This document shows positions 1 to 8,791 of a DNA stretch of 48,067 nucleotides, one piece after another; within the stretch, counting starts at the first letter, position 1; each line of letters starts with the position of its first letter. Below the pieces are notes generated by a model. The model searched no databases, was not told where the DNA came from, and was given only the letters and a program-made list of their open reading frames with translations. This DNA comes from an uncultured Elstera sp. GTDB lineage: Bacteria; Pseudomonadota; Alphaproteobacteria; Elsterales; Elsteraceae. A program made the position numbers and the translations under genes. Location: the NCBI GenBank assembly GCA_903931835.1, contig CAIZEE010000503.1, positions 1 to 48,067 of the forward strand, written 5' to 3'.

Positions 1-676
1 CGGTCTTGCCGACACCGGGATCGCCGACATAAAGCGGGTTGTTCTTGGTCCGGCGGCACAGGATCTGGATCGTGCGCTCAACCTCGGTCTCACGCCCGAT
101 CAAGGGGTCGATCCTGCCGCTGGCGGCCTTCTTATTCAGGTTGATGCAGTAGGCGTCGAGTGCCTCATGGCCGCGTTTGACCACTTTTTCCGCTCCCGCA
201 TCCTCGTCGGCGCCCGAAACCCGGCGGGTCTCGGTACGGCCGGGCGACTTGGCAATCCCGTGGCTGATATAGTTGACCGCGTCGAATCGCGACATGTCCT
301 GTTCCTGCAGAAAGAACACGGCATGGCTTTCGCGCTCCGAGAACATGGCGACCAGCACATTGGCGCCGGTGACCTCGGCGCGGCCGGATGACTGGACATG
401 GATGACGGCGCGCTGAACCACGCGCTGGAATCCTGCGGTCGGCTTCGCTTCCTCCGCCCGGGCGCCGACCAGATTGGTTAGCTCGGCGTCGAGGTAATGC
501 GCGAGCTCTCGGCGCAGCTTGTCGATATCGATGCCGCAAGCGCGGAAAACCGCAATTGAGTCCTGATCTTCGGTCAGGGCCAGGAGCAGATGCTCCAAGG
601 TTGCGTATTCATGCCGGCGCTGATTGGCGTAGTCGAGCGCACGGTGGAGAGTCTTTTCAAGATTGCGCGACAGCAT
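1..676 (-). CDS. clpA: ATP-dependent Clp protease ATP-binding subunit ClpA (5' part, runs off the left edge)
   Basis: ClpA is the AAA+ unfoldase that feeds substrates to ClpP in the cytoplasm. Only the first 225 or so codons are present; the gene leaves the window at position 1. The start at 676 opens with [14 protein letters not shown], followed by [13 protein letters not shown], the classic Clp N-domain that docks ClpS. The last residues in the window, [10 protein letters not shown], are the Walker A motif of the first AAA+ module. The start lies 7 bases after the clpS stop on the same strand, the usual clpS-clpA order, so the two are almost certainly co-transcribed. Family assignment is secure; nothing can be said of the second ATPase module, which is outside. 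Confidence 0.95.
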   Translation of the reverse strand, partial: MLSRNLEKTLHRALDYANQRRHEYATLEHLLLALTEDQDSIAVFRACGIDIDKLRRELAHYLDAELTNLVGARAEEAKPTAGFQRVVQRAVIHVQSSGRAEVTGANVLVAMFSERESHAVFFLQEQDMSRFDAVNYISHGIAKSPGRTETRRVSGADEDAGAEKVVKRGHEALDAYCINLNKKAASGRIDPLIGRETEVERTIQILCRRTKNNPLYVGDPGVGKT

Positions 677-683
677 TCAAGCC

Positions 684-1010
684 TCAATCCTTCTCGAGGG
701 TGCACTGCAGTGGATGCTGATGGCGCCTTGCGTAATCCATTACCTGGTTCACCTTCGTCTCAGCGACCTCGTACGTAAACACACCACAGATTCCAACCCC
801 ACGCTGGTGAACATGCAACATGATTCGCGTGGCCTCTTCACGATTCTTTGAAAAGAACCGTTCAAGCACCAGAACGACGAACTCCATGGGAGTATAATCG
901 TCGTTTAACATCAGCACTTTGTACATTGCGGGCTTCTTCGTCTTCGGCTTCGCCTTGACGATCACACCCGCCGCCGTACCGTCATCCTCGCGCTTATCGT
1001 CGTCGCTCAT
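684..1010 (-). CDS. clpS: ATP-dependent Clp protease adaptor protein ClpS
   Basis: ClpS binds the ClpA N-domain and delivers N-degron substrates bearing large hydrophobic N-terminal residues. The 108-residue protein has a flexible charged N-terminus (1-27) and then the ClpS fold: [15 protein letters not shown] (the NDD.T motif that forms the amino-acid pocket), a helix ending in MLHVHQRG, and [11 protein letters not shown]. Length and motifs match the alphaproteobacterial family. It is the first gene of a clpS-clpA pair with a 7-base gap. Alphaproteobacteria often carry a second, ClpS2-like paralogue; this copy, beside clpA, looks like the primary one. Confidence 0.96.
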   Translation of the reverse strand: MSDDDKREDDGTAAGVIVKAKPKTKKPAMYKVLMLNDDYTPMEFVVLVLERFFSKNREEATRIMLHVHQRGVGICGVFTYEVAETKVNQVMDYARRHQHPLQCTLEKD

Positions 1011-1086
1011 GGCCGCTGTTATAAATTCCTATCGTCCCGCGCGTCTGTCGGAGCCGAGGTGACGTCCCGACATGGCTGATGAAACC

Positions 1087-1115
1087 AATATGGCGTGCCT
1101 GACCCCAAAGTGCAA
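1087..1115 (-). promoter_or_regulatory. candidate sigma70-type promoter of clpS-clpA
   Basis: On the minus strand TTGCAC (1115-1110) and CATATT (1092-1087) are separated by 17 bases, each matching the housekeeping consensus at four of six positions. It lies about 75 bases upstream of the clpS start in the only intergenic space available. This is inference from consensus alone. Confidence 0.3.
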
Positions 1116-1161
1116 AGCCGCACCTGGATCAAAATGAGTGGATTGTTTTTTCGCAACGCAA

Positions 1162-1192
1162 AACGGCCCGGTAGCGATGCCACCGGGCCGTT
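1162..1192 (-). terminator. rho-independent terminator of the phasin gene
   Basis: A perfect 11-bp GC-rich stem (1162-1172 with 1182-1192) and 9-base loop lie about 50 bases past the phasin stop. On the minus strand the stem runs into GTTTTGCG and then a run of A/T, as expected for an intrinsic terminator. It would insulate the phasin transcript from clpS. Confidence 0.75.
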
Positions 1193-1213
1193 AACAGCGT
1201 CTCGTTCTTCGCA

Positions 1214-1234
1214 GGATCCCCAGCGCGGGGATCC
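1214..1234. repeat. short hairpin just after the phasin stop
   Basis: A perfect 8-bp inverted repeat, ggatcccc and ggggatcc, with a 5-base loop begins 9 bases downstream of the phasin stop codon. No T-run follows. It may stabilise the 3' end of the phasin mRNA ahead of the terminator at 1162-1192. Confidence 0.5.
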
Positions 1235-1242
1235 GCCGTAAG

Positions 1243-2010
1243 TTAGGCGGCGAGGGGCTTGCCGAAAGTCTCGACAGCCAGCGTCACGCGGGCCTGCAGC
1301 GGCTCGATCGCTTCGTTGGTCATCTTGTAGGACATCTCAGACAGCTTGTTGCCTTCCGAGACCAGCTTGTCGAAGGTGGTCTTGGCGAAGTCGCTCTGCA
1401 GGTCGACGATCTGCTTCAGGGTCGTACAGTTCAGGGCTGCCTTGGCGGCGGCAACACCGTGCTCCATGTTGCTCTGGGCCAGCGCCATCACCTGGCGGCT
1501 GAGTTCCTCAAAGCCGCGCGCGACGATCGTGCTCGACTTCACGACGGCTTCGACATTGCCCTTACCAAAACCGGCGAGGTCGCCGTAGCTCTTGAACAGG
1601 TTCTCAGACATTTTCTTGCTCGATTCCATGATGCTGGTTGCTCCGATAACGGGGGTTTTCGACAAAGAAGTGACGGCCGCGCCAAGTTTGGCAAGGGCCG
1701 GTTCGACGGTCGCCGCTGCAACCGCCGCCTTGGGTAGCGTTGCTGCGACCGGGGCCGCAGGTTTAGACTTCACGACCGGGGCCGCGATGACGGGTTTCGG
1801 CTTCGCCGTTACCGCCGCGACCTTGGGCGCTGCGATCGTTGGCGTGGCCACGACCGCTGGTTTCACTTTTGCTTCCGGGGGCGGAATAACCTCCGCCAAC
1901 GGCTTAATCGGCGCCGCAGCTTTCGCCTTGGGCGCCGCGACAGACTTGGGTGCTGCGGGTTTCACGACTCCGCTGCCGGACACGCCAGCCTTGCTACGAA
2001 TGACAGCCAT
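1243..2010 (-). CDS. phasin family protein (PHB granule-associated)
   Basis: Phasins coat intracellular polyhydroxyalkanoate granules and control their size and number. The first part, to about residue 118, is an Ala/Lys/Pro-rich low-complexity tract. The remainder is an amphipathic helical domain typical of the phasin_2 family, with segments such as SENLFKSYGDL, STIVARGFEELSRQVM and LQSDFAKTTFDKLVSEG. I chose the second of two adjacent ATGs (2010) because AGAGG lies 5 bases before it; the ATG at 2013 is nearly as good. The open frame continues upstream to 2091, but that stretch holds the promoter. 255 residues. A 3-hydroxybutyrate dehydrogenase gene in the same window supports PHB metabolism. 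Confidence 0.85.
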   Translation of the reverse strand: MAVIRSKAGVSGSGVVKPAAPKSVAAPKAKAAAPIKPLAEVIPPPEAKVKPAVVATPTIAAPKVAAVTAKPKPVIAAPVVKSKPAAPVAATLPKAAVAAATVEPALAKLGAAVTSLSKTPVIGATSIMESSKKMSENLFKSYGDLAGFGKGNVEAVVKSSTIVARGFEELSRQVMALAQSNMEHGVAAAKAALNCTTLKQIVDLQSDFAKTTFDKLVSEGNKLSEMSYKMTNEAIEPLQARVTLAVETFGKPLAA

Positions 2011-2062
2011 CATCGCCTCTCTTGGATGAACGGATAGAGAAACCGTGCCGCACTCCCCATGC

Positions 2063-2072
2063 TGCACTGCAA
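2063..2072 (-). promoter_or_regulatory. candidate operator, downstream copy (TTGCAGTGCA)
   Basis: On the minus strand TTGCAGTGCA lies just downstream of the phasin -10 element, over the expected start of transcription. A near-identical box, TTGCGCTGCA, lies just upstream of the -35 element. TGC-rich operators are reported for PhaR-type regulators of phasin genes; assignment to PhaR here is inference. Confidence 0.4.
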
Positions 2073-2079
2073 CAACGCT

Positions 2080-2108
2080 AAAATTGGTCATTCGCCGGCT
2101 AATGTCAA
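2080..2108 (-). promoter_or_regulatory. sigma70-type promoter of the phasin gene
   Basis: On the minus strand a perfect -35 TTGACA (2108-2103) is followed after 17 bases by AATTTT (2085-2080), three of six matches to the -10 consensus. Transcription would start near 2073, leaving a leader of about 60 bases before the start at 2010. Confidence 0.5.
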
Positions 2109-2118
2109 GAGGCTTTTG

Positions 2119-2128
2119 TGCAGCGCAA
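2119..2128 (-). promoter_or_regulatory. candidate operator, upstream copy (TTGCGCTGCA)
   Basis: Second of the two TGC/GCA boxes flanking the phasin promoter, 56 bases from the first and immediately upstream of the -35 element. It differs from the downstream copy at two central positions, and both are nearly palindromic. See the finding on this region. Confidence 0.4.
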
Positions 2129-2479
2129 CATAAGATTTATAAGGCAGCTGCCGAGCCGGACTTTTTGGCCCTGAAATCGGGCGGAGAGCATCCTCGCCAT
2201 GACATAGAGCGGTGTTGCCTATCATTCAATAGGCATTTTGTAAGAAGCCGGATCGCGCAGATTTGAGGGGTGATTTTTGCGCTGCGGCGTTTCCCGCCGG
2301 TGGCGAAAATTGCGGCACCGTGAATTTCTGCTTTGTTTTTTTCCGTTAAACACATATACAGTTATGTTACTGCTAGTTGATTCAATCAGTTACGCTGCGG
2401 TCTTGTGACGTGACCTTGGCTTTGTCCCTGTACGTGGCAGCGGCAACGCGGATTGATTCAGCCGGAATCGGGGGTGGGG
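2129..2479. other. divergent intergenic region, phasin / dacA
   Basis: No gene is seen. The stretch 2330-2390 is clearly AT-rich compared with its surroundings and is the likely promoter zone for the carboxypeptidase gene, but I cannot pick convincing -35 and -10 elements. Small open frames here lack ribosome binding sites and protein-like composition. Confidence 0.5.
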
Positions 2480-3835
2480 ATGCACTGGCTTCGACTGAAC
2501 ACAACATGGGCTGCCCGCGCAGCCCTGGCGCTTCTGATTCTGAGCACCTCTGTGATCGGTTCGGCCGAAGCGACGTCGAAGCCGCATAAGGCTGCCGCGA
2601 AATCTGCTCCCGTAGAAGCGACGCCAAAGAATTCTTCCATCGTGCTTGATGCCGATACCGGCCGCGTTTTGACCTCGGTCGATCCGGATCAGCAGAACTA
2701 TCCGGCATCGCTGACGAAGATGATGACGCTCTATGTCACCTTCCAGCAATTGGCCCAGCGGCGGATTTCGCTGAACCAGACTTTCCCCGTCAGTGACTAC
2801 GCAGCCTCCATGGCGCCGTCGAAACTTGACTTGCGTCCTGGCCAGAGCATCCGTCTGGAAGATGCGATCCTGGCGCTTTGCACCAAATCAGCCAATGACG
2901 TCGCGGTCGTCCTGGCTGAAGGGCTCGGCGGCAATGAGGAAAATTTCGCCCATATCATGACGCAGACCGCCGCCAAGCTTGGCATGACGCGGACCCATTT
3001 CGCGAATGCCTCTGGCTTGCCGGATAACGAACAGCTGACGACGGCGCGCGACATGGCGACATTAGGCCTCGCCCTCATTCGCGACTTCCCGCAATTCTAC
3101 CCGTATTTCAACACGCGGACTTTTGCCTATAAGGGCGAGGTGATCACCAATCACAATCACCTGTTGGGTGCGGTTGACGGTGTGGACGGGATCAAGACCG
3201 GGTTCATCCGCGCATCCGGGTTCAATCTTGTTGCCTCTGCCAAGCGCGAAGGGCATCGAATCGTCGCTGTCGTCTTAGGCGGCACAACTCCCGCCTTGCG
3301 CGACCGGCAGATGGCGCATCTGCTTGACGAAGGCTTTGCCGAGATCGAGATGCGCAGTGACAATCCGGTGGTCGCGAATGCCGAGACGCCGCAGAATGCG
3401 CCGCATTTCCGTCCGACCTCGTATCACTCGGCCCCCGCCATGGCGGATTTGTCGGTCGCCGCTGACGCCGCCGCCCAGAATGCCCAAGGCGATTCGGAGA
3501 GTGATGGCGATCGTGCCGCCTCTGCCGCGCGTCAAGCCCCGCCCAATACCGTTCAAGTCGCGTCCAATGACATCATGATGCCGGCGACATCCTGGGCTAT
3601 TCAAGTTGGCGCCTTCGCCAGCGATCAGGCCGCCCGCGCCGCAGCTGTAAAGGCCGAACGGCAGGCGCATCGCTGGCTGCAATCTGGCAAAATTCAAATC
3701 GGGCTCAGCACCGGTTCGACATCGGCTGTTTTCCGCGCGCGCATCAACGGGCTTGATCAGAAACAGGCGGCAGCTGCCTGCCGAGTGCTGCTCAGCCAGG
3801 GGACCAAATGTCTGGCTCTGCCTGACCAGCTTTGA
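2480..3835 (+). CDS. D-alanyl-D-alanine carboxypeptidase (DacA-like, peptidase S11) with C-terminal SPOR domain
   Basis: This periplasmic penicillin-binding enzyme removes the terminal D-Ala from peptidoglycan stem peptides. The 451-residue product starts with a signal peptide (hydrophobic ARAALALLILSTSV, cleavage likely after SAEA). It then carries the three active-site motifs SLTK (77-80), SAN (137-139) and KTG (239-241). The linker after about 320 is Ala/Pro-rich, and residues 365-450 form a SPOR domain (SWAIQVGAFASDQAARAA), which binds denuded septal glycan. The combination points to work at the division site. ATG 2480 is preceded directly by a G-rich stretch (ggggtgggg) and gives a proper signal peptide; an upstream TTG (2453) is less likely. 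Confidence 0.93.
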   Translation: MHWLRLNTTWAARAALALLILSTSVIGSAEATSKPHKAAAKSAPVEATPKNSSIVLDADTGRVLTSVDPDQQNYPASLTKMMTLYVTFQQLAQRRISLNQTFPVSDYAASMAPSKLDLRPGQSIRLEDAILALCTKSANDVAVVLAEGLGGNEENFAHIMTQTAAKLGMTRTHFANASGLPDNEQLTTARDMATLGLALIRDFPQFYPYFNTRTFAYKGEVITNHNHLLGAVDGVDGIKTGFIRASGFNLVASAKREGHRIVAVVLGGTTPALRDRQMAHLLDEGFAEIEMRSDNPVVANAETPQNAPHFRPTSYHSAPAMADLSVAADAAAQNAQGDSESDGDRAASAARQAPPNTVQVASNDIMMPATSWAIQVGAFASDQAARAAAVKAERQAHRWLQSGKIQIGLSTGSTSAVFRARINGLDQKQAAAACRVLLSQGTKCLALPDQL

Positions 3836-3841
3836 TTGCCG

Positions 3842-4918
3842 TCAAGCGCCCTCGAAGTCCTTGGTGAGCATGGGCGGCGGGTTATCGGGACGGGCGAAAT
3901 AAAAACCCTGAACCAGATCAGCCCCATGGGCCTGCACCCACCGCCATTCCGCTTCGGTTTCGATCCCTTCTGCAATCGTCGTGATCGATAGGCTGCGTGC
4001 GGTTTCCAGAAGGCTGCCGGCCAGTTCCGCCTTATAGGGATCGCTATCGATGCCTCGGATAAGCTCCATATCCAGCTTCAGATAGTCCGGCCGAAGTGCC
4101 ACGATCAGGTTCATCGAAGAGTAGCCCGCCCCGAAATCGTCGATCGCGATCTGGAATCCAGCGCTTCGGTAAACCTGCAGAATGCTCTTGAGCAGGCTTT
4201 CGTCCGCCTGTTCAGTCTCGATGATTTCAAAAACCACCCGCGTTGGGTCCAATTGCAGCTGCCTGACCAGATTGACGGTGGAGCGCAGGCAGGTTGCCGG
4301 ATCGTAGATCGAGGTCGGCGTGAAGTTGATCAGCGCCAAGGTCGACAGCCCGTGCTCCGCGATCGATTGGACCGCTTTTCGGCGCGCCGCGAGGTCTAGC
4401 TGAAACAGCAGGCCGCCCTGTTTCGCCGCGCCAAACAGAGCGTTAGGCGCAATCAGTTCGCCGGCGGTGGTTCGGCCCCTCAACAGGCATTCATAGGCTG
4501 CGATGCGATTGGGCGCGCGCGCATCAATGATCGGCTGAAAATGGGTTTCCAGTCGGTTTTCGGCCAGCAGATCGGATAGCCAGCGCACCCGCTGCATCCC
4601 GACCAGGCGCTCCAGCGATGAAACGCGCCGGAAATCGGCCAGTCCTGGTTCCACCCCTGCGGCCATCAGCAGCGCCTGGGTACCGTCTCGCTCCTCTGGG
4701 AGCAGGGCGTTGCTTGCGGCGGTCAGAATGGTCTCGATATCCGCCGACCGGATCTCCCAGCGAATGCAATCACTACCAAGATCGGTGACGGCGACCGTCA
4801 GCGCCGCCGCGACCGCGATCAGTTTAGGGCCGGTGTGTCTCGCAGCAGGCCACAGATACAGCCAACTGTTGGCGGGCATTGCCGCATCGGTTGGGGTGCA
4901 TGCTGAACATCCGCTCAT
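3842..4918 (-). CDS. EAL-domain protein, probable cyclic-di-GMP phosphodiesterase
   Basis: EAL enzymes linearise cyclic-di-GMP, lowering the signal for sessile life. The EAL domain occupies about residues 120-350 of 358. Metal- and substrate-binding positions look intact: E143 (motif reads ECL instead of EAL), N198, E231, DDFGAGYSS from D260, K281, E317 in AEGIE, and Q337 before GFYFARP. It should therefore be active. The first 110 residues are a separate module starting MSGCSAC (a CxxC pair) with no GGDEF domain or membrane segment; its function is unknown. The gene starts 27 bases after the phosphomannomutase stop and ends 6 bases from the dacA stop, so it is likely the last gene of the galU-ugd-pgm run. 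Confidence 0.88.
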   Translation of the reverse strand: MSGCSACTPTDAAMPANSWLYLWPAARHTGPKLIAVAAALTVAVTDLGSDCIRWEIRSADIETILTAASNALLPEERDGTQALLMAAGVEPGLADFRRVSSLERLVGMQRVRWLSDLLAENRLETHFQPIIDARAPNRIAAYECLLRGRTTAGELIAPNALFGAAKQGGLLFQLDLAARRKAVQSIAEHGLSTLALINFTPTSIYDPATCLRSTVNLVRQLQLDPTRVVFEIIETEQADESLLKSILQVYRSAGFQIAIDDFGAGYSSMNLIVALRPDYLKLDMELIRGIDSDPYKAELAGSLLETARSLSITTIAEGIETEAEWRWVQAHGADLVQGFYFARPDNPPPMLTKDFEGA

Positions 4919-4945
4919 CGGTCTTCTCCGCGCGTCCGAGACGGG

Positions 4946-6331
4946 CTAGTCCTTCGGGAGTTCTACGTCGCTGGCTGCCAGAGTCACTGCAACGGCCTTA
5001 AGCAGCCGATCCAATCCCGCCTTGTTCTTCGCCTCACACCGCGCAACCAGTACCGCCTGCGTGTTGGAGGCACGCAGCAGCCACCAGCCGTCTTCGGTTT
5101 GCACACGCACGCCGTCGACCGCATCGACCTTGGCGCCATCGCGCTCCAGCCTAGCCTTGACCTCGTCGATCACCGCGAATTTGCGTGTATCGGGGCAGGC
5201 GAAGCGCATTTCCGGGGTGTTGACCGCCTTCGGCAACTCATCGCGCAATTCCGCGACGGATTTCTTGGATGCAGCCGCCAATTCAATCACCCGGACGGCG
5301 GCATAGAGGGCATCGTCGAAACCAAAATAACGATCGGCGAAGAAGATGTGGCCGGACATCTCGCCGCCCAAGGGGGCTCCGGTTTCCTTCATCTTCGACT
5401 TGATCAGCGAATGGCCGGTCTTCCACATCAGCGGCTTGCCGCCGAGCCGCGCGATCTCATCAAACAGCGTCTGGCTGGCTTTGACATCGGCGATGATGGT
5501 TGAACCCGGCTTGTCCTCCAGGATCGGCCGCGCCAGCAGAGCCACCAGCTGGTCGCCCCACAGGATCCGTCCCTTGCCGTCGATCACGCCGATCCGATCG
5601 CCATCGCCGTCAAAGGCGATGCCGAGATCAGCACCGTGCTGCGCCACCGCGTCACGCAGTTGCACGAGGTTCTTTTCCTCGGTCGGATCTGGATGATGTG
5701 CGGGAAAGGTCCCATCGATCACCTCGTTCAGCAGGATATGCTTGCCGGGCAACCGGGCTGTGAGCTTCACCATCGCTTCACCGGCGGCGCCGTTGCCGGC
5801 ATCCCAGACGACCGTGAGTTTGTGGCCGGGTTTGAAATCCTCGACCAGCCGGGCGACGTATTGGTCGAGCAACTCGACCGTCTCCTGCCCACCCGGCCCG
5901 TTGACGAAGGCGCCCTCGCTCGCGATCCGGCCGAGACGTTGAATGTTCTCGCCGAAAAACGGCGCCTGACCCAGCATCATCTTGAAGCCGTTATGATCGG
6001 GCGGGTTATGCGAGCCGGTAATCTGAATGCCGCCATCGCAGCCAAGCTTGTGCACCGCATAATACAGCATCGGTGTCGGGCCGAGCCCGACCCGGCGAAC
6101 CTTTAGCCCGCAGGCTGTCAATCCGGCGACGACCGCGCGTTCGAGATCGGGCGACGACAGGCGGCCGTCATAGCCGACTGCCACGTTGGAGCCGCCTGAG
6201 TGAACGATCACCGTGCCGAAAGCACGGCCCAGCGCCAGCGCATCGGCGATGGACAACGTCTGGCCCATGATCCCGCGCACATCATATTCGCGCAGGATTG
6301 TGGGATCGAACTCATGCTTATCTGACGTCAT
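4946..6331 (-). CDS. phosphomannomutase / phosphoglucomutase
   Basis: This enzyme interconverts hexose 6- and 1-phosphates (Glc and/or Man), supplying precursors for UDP-glucose or GDP-mannose and so for surface polysaccharide. The 461-residue protein has the alpha-D-phosphohexomutase layout: the phosphoserine loop TGSHNPP with S107, the metal loop DGDGDR (241-246), the sugar-specificity loop GGEMSGH, and the C-terminal phosphate-binding RASNTQ. ATG 6331 is chosen because AGGA lies 6 bases before it; the frame extends to a TTG at 6358. It sits 32 bases after ugd and 27 before the EAL gene. Dual substrate use, as in AlgC/PgmG proteins, is likely but cannot be decided from sequence. Confidence 0.93.
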   Translation of the reverse strand: MTSDKHEFDPTILREYDVRGIMGQTLSIADALALGRAFGTVIVHSGGSNVAVGYDGRLSSPDLERAVVAGLTACGLKVRRVGLGPTPMLYYAVHKLGCDGGIQITGSHNPPDHNGFKMMLGQAPFFGENIQRLGRIASEGAFVNGPGGQETVELLDQYVARLVEDFKPGHKLTVVWDAGNGAAGEAMVKLTARLPGKHILLNEVIDGTFPAHHPDPTEEKNLVQLRDAVAQHGADLGIAFDGDGDRIGVIDGKGRILWGDQLVALLARPILEDKPGSTIIADVKASQTLFDEIARLGGKPLMWKTGHSLIKSKMKETGAPLGGEMSGHIFFADRYFGFDDALYAAVRVIELAAASKKSVAELRDELPKAVNTPEMRFACPDTRKFAVIDEVKARLERDGAKVDAVDGVRVQTEDGWWLLRASNTQAVLVARCEAKNKAGLDRLLKAVAVTLAASDVELPKD

Positions 6332-6363
6332 CGTGTGTCCTATTATGGTGCCCGCCAAACAAC

Positions 6364-7680
6364 TTACGCTGCCGCTGAGGGGCGTCCGATGGAAATATAG
6401 GTGAACCCGGCGGCTGCCAGTGTCTGCGGGTCATAGACATTGCGCAGGTCGACGATGATCGGCTGGCGCAGCAGTTTCTTCACCCGGTCGAGGTCAAGCG
6501 CGCGGAACTCATTCCACTCGGTGATGATCACGACGACATCGGCACCACCCATGCATTCATAGGTCGTGTCGCACCAGATGACGCCGTCCAGCAGCTTCTT
6601 CGCCTCGGTCATGCCTTCGGGATCGAAGGCCCGCACGGTGGCGCCGGCTTCCTGCAAGGCCGGTATGATGTCCAGGCTCGGGCTGTCCCGCATATCGTCG
6701 GTATTGGGCTTGAAGGTGACTCCGAGCACCGCAACGGTCTTGCCCTTGGCCGACCCGCCTAGCGCCTGGATGACGCGCTTGGCCATCTGCTTCTTGCGTG
6801 CGTCGTTCACCTCGACCACGGTCTCGACGATTTTCAGCGGCGATCCTGCTTCCTGCGCGGTGCGCACCAGGGCCAGCGTGTCCTTGGGGAAGCAACTGCC
6901 GCCATAGCCAGGTCCGGCGTGAAGGAATTTCCGCCCGATGCGGCCGTCCAGCCCAATACCCTTGGCGACGTCCTGCACGTCGCAGCCGAGCTGCTCGCAC
7001 AGATCGGCGATTTCGTTAATGAAGGTGATCTTGGTCGCAAGGAAGGTGTTGGCCGCGTATTTGGTGAGCTCGGAGGTTTCGAGTGCGGTAAACACGATCG
7101 GCGTTTCGATCAGATAGAGCGGACGATAGAGATTGCGCATAATCTCCTTCGCCCGGTCGCTCGCCGTGCCGATAACGACCCGGTCGGGACGCATGAAATC
7201 ATTGATCGCCGACCCTTCGCGCAGAAACTCAGGGTTCGACACCATGTCGAACTGCGCATCGGGGCGCGCTTCACGAATGATGCGGCCGACTTCCTTGCCG
7301 GTGCCGACGGGGACTGTTGATTTGGTGACGATGACGGCATATCCGGTCAGCGCATCGGCGATCTCGCGCGCGACGGCATAGACAAAGGACAGATCGGCAT
7401 GGCCATCGCCGCGCCTGCTTGGCGTGCCGACCGCGATGAAGACGGCGTCAGCACCCGCAACGGATTCCTTCAGATTGGTCGAGAAGCGCAGGCGACCGGC
7501 ACGGACAATGGTCTCAACGAGCTTGTCGAGGCCCGGCTCGAAAATCGGCATCACGCCATCAAGCAGCCGGGCGATCTTGCCCTCATCCTTGTCGACGCAG
7601 ACGACATCGACACCGAATTCTGAAAAACACGCGCCAGATACCAAACCGACATAGCCGGTACCGATCATCGCAATCCGCAT
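6364..7680 (-). CDS. ugd: UDP-glucose 6-dehydrogenase
   Basis: It oxidises UDP-glucose twice with NAD+ to UDP-glucuronate for capsule, exopolysaccharide or lipopolysaccharide synthesis. The N-terminus carries the dinucleotide-binding motif [10 protein letters not shown]. The mid-region has STVPVGT and [13 protein letters not shown] with the conserved K207, and the catalytic cysteine is C263 in [12 protein letters not shown]. The C-terminal UDP-binding domain starts near 310 ([16 protein letters not shown]). 438 residues is standard. The gene lies between galU (82 bases upstream) and the phosphohexomutase, so three consecutive steps of UDP-sugar supply are encoded together. Confidence 0.97.
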   Translation of the reverse strand: MRIAMIGTGYVGLVSGACFSEFGVDVVCVDKDEGKIARLLDGVMPIFEPGLDKLVETIVRAGRLRFSTNLKESVAGADAVFIAVGTPSRRGDGHADLSFVYAVAREIADALTGYAVIVTKSTVPVGTGKEVGRIIREARPDAQFDMVSNPEFLREGSAINDFMRPDRVVIGTASDRAKEIMRNLYRPLYLIETPIVFTALETSELTKYAANTFLATKITFINEIADLCEQLGCDVQDVAKGIGLDGRIGRKFLHAGPGYGGSCFPKDTLALVRTAQEAGSPLKIVETVVEVNDARKKQMAKRVIQALGGSAKGKTVAVLGVTFKPNTDDMRDSPSLDIIPALQEAGATVRAFDPEGMTEAKKLLDGVIWCDTTYECMGGADVVVIITEWNEFRALDLDRVKKLLRQPIIVDLRNVYDPQTLAAAGFTYISIGRPSAAA

Positions 7681-7762
7681 TTATTCCGTCCCTTAAGTCA
7701 AATATCGGAGCCGATTCTATTTTTCCGGGGCGTGCCGGTCGGCCATCGGCGCGGAGCCTAAT

Positions 7763-8638
7763 CTATCCGGCTGTATATTTCCCTAAAATCTCACGGACTG
7801 CCGGGCCGAGATCGGCACGCTTCAGCGCAAAGGCCAGATTCGCCTCGATAAACCCGACCTTGTCGCCGCAATCGAACCGTTCGCCCTCAAAGCGCAGACC
7901 ATGGAACGGCGATTGGCCGATCAGTTTGGCCATCGCGTCGGTCAGCTGAATCTCATTGCCGGCGCCACGCTGCTGCGCGCCCAGATGGTCGAACACGCCA
8001 GGGTCGAGGATATATCGGCCGATCACGGCGAGCGTCGAGGGTGCCTCTTCCGTTTTTGGCTTTTCGACCAGGCCGCTGACCTCGACAATCTGGCCGCCAA
8101 GTTTCGGCGACGCGACAATGCCATAGCGGCTGGTATGTTCCTTCGGCACATCCATGACGGCCAACATACTGCCGCCAACCTCAGCATGCGCGTCGATCAT
8201 CTGCTTGAGGCAGGGGCGTTCAGCCAGGATGAGATCGTCCGCCAACAATACCGCGAAGGGTTCGTCGCCAATCAGTGACCTGGCACACCAGACGGCATGG
8301 CCGAGGCCGAGCGGTTCGGGCTGGCGCGTATAAGCGACCTGACCCGCTTCCAGCGTGATCGAACGCACACTCTCCCATAAATCGGCCTTGCCGCGATCAA
8401 GCAGCGTCGCCTGCAGTTCAGAGCTGTGATCGAAATGATCCTCGATCGCCGATTTGCCGCGTCCGGTGACGAAAATGAATTGTTCGATCCCGGCGGCGCG
8501 CGCCTCCTCGACCGCATATTGAATAAGCGGCTTGTCGACCACCGGAAGCATTTCCTTCGGCATCGCCTTAGTCGCGGGTAGGAAGCGCGTGCCCAATCCG
8601 CCGACTGGGAAAATCGCCTTCCGTACTGGCCTCATCAT
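7763..8638 (-). CDS. galU: UTP-glucose-1-phosphate uridylyltransferase
   Basis: GalU makes UDP-glucose from UTP and glucose 1-phosphate. Near the N-terminus is the nucleotidyltransferase signature GGLGTRFLPATKAMPKEMLP, and further on VEKPKTEEAPS and GYGIVA-like elements typical of the family. Two adjacent ATGs (8638 and 8635) follow AGAGG at 4 and 7 bases; I give the first, with 291 residues, but the second is equally possible. The frame continues upstream to 8737, but those residues do not belong to the family and overlap the leader hairpin at 8717-8749. It is the first gene of the galU-ugd-pgm-EAL run. Confidence 0.95.
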   Translation of the reverse strand: MMRPVRKAIFPVGGLGTRFLPATKAMPKEMLPVVDKPLIQYAVEEARAAGIEQFIFVTGRGKSAIEDHFDHSSELQATLLDRGKADLWESVRSITLEAGQVAYTRQPEPLGLGHAVWCARSLIGDEPFAVLLADDLILAERPCLKQMIDAHAEVGGSMLAVMDVPKEHTSRYGIVASPKLGGQIVEVSGLVEKPKTEEAPSTLAVIGRYILDPGVFDHLGAQQRGAGNEIQLTDAMAKLIGQSPFHGLRFEGERFDCGDKVGFIEANLAFALKRADLGPAVREILGKYTAG

Positions 8639-8716
8639 ATTACCTCTTTCATAACTTGCCGGCGCATATCCGATCGTGGCGAAGCCATTGCATATATAGG
8701 GCTGCCGGCCTCGGAA

Positions 8717-8749
8717 GAATAACCCCCGAGAGGCCAAGCTGGATTATTC
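8717..8749. repeat. inverted repeat in the galU leader
   Basis: gaataaccc (8717-8725) pairs with ggattattc (8741-8749), nine pairs with one G-T pair, around a 15-base GC-rich loop. It lies about 80 bases upstream of the galU start and downstream of mipZ. It may be a weak terminator for mipZ or a leader structure for galU. Confidence 0.35.
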
Positions 8750-8791
8750 GTAATGAGCCGCACTGGGCTGTGACTTTTGGTCACATAACGC

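Noticed and set aside
2137-2355. 72-codon minus-strand frame between phasin and dacA
   Set aside because: No ribosome binding site and no recognisable sequence; it lies in promoter DNA.
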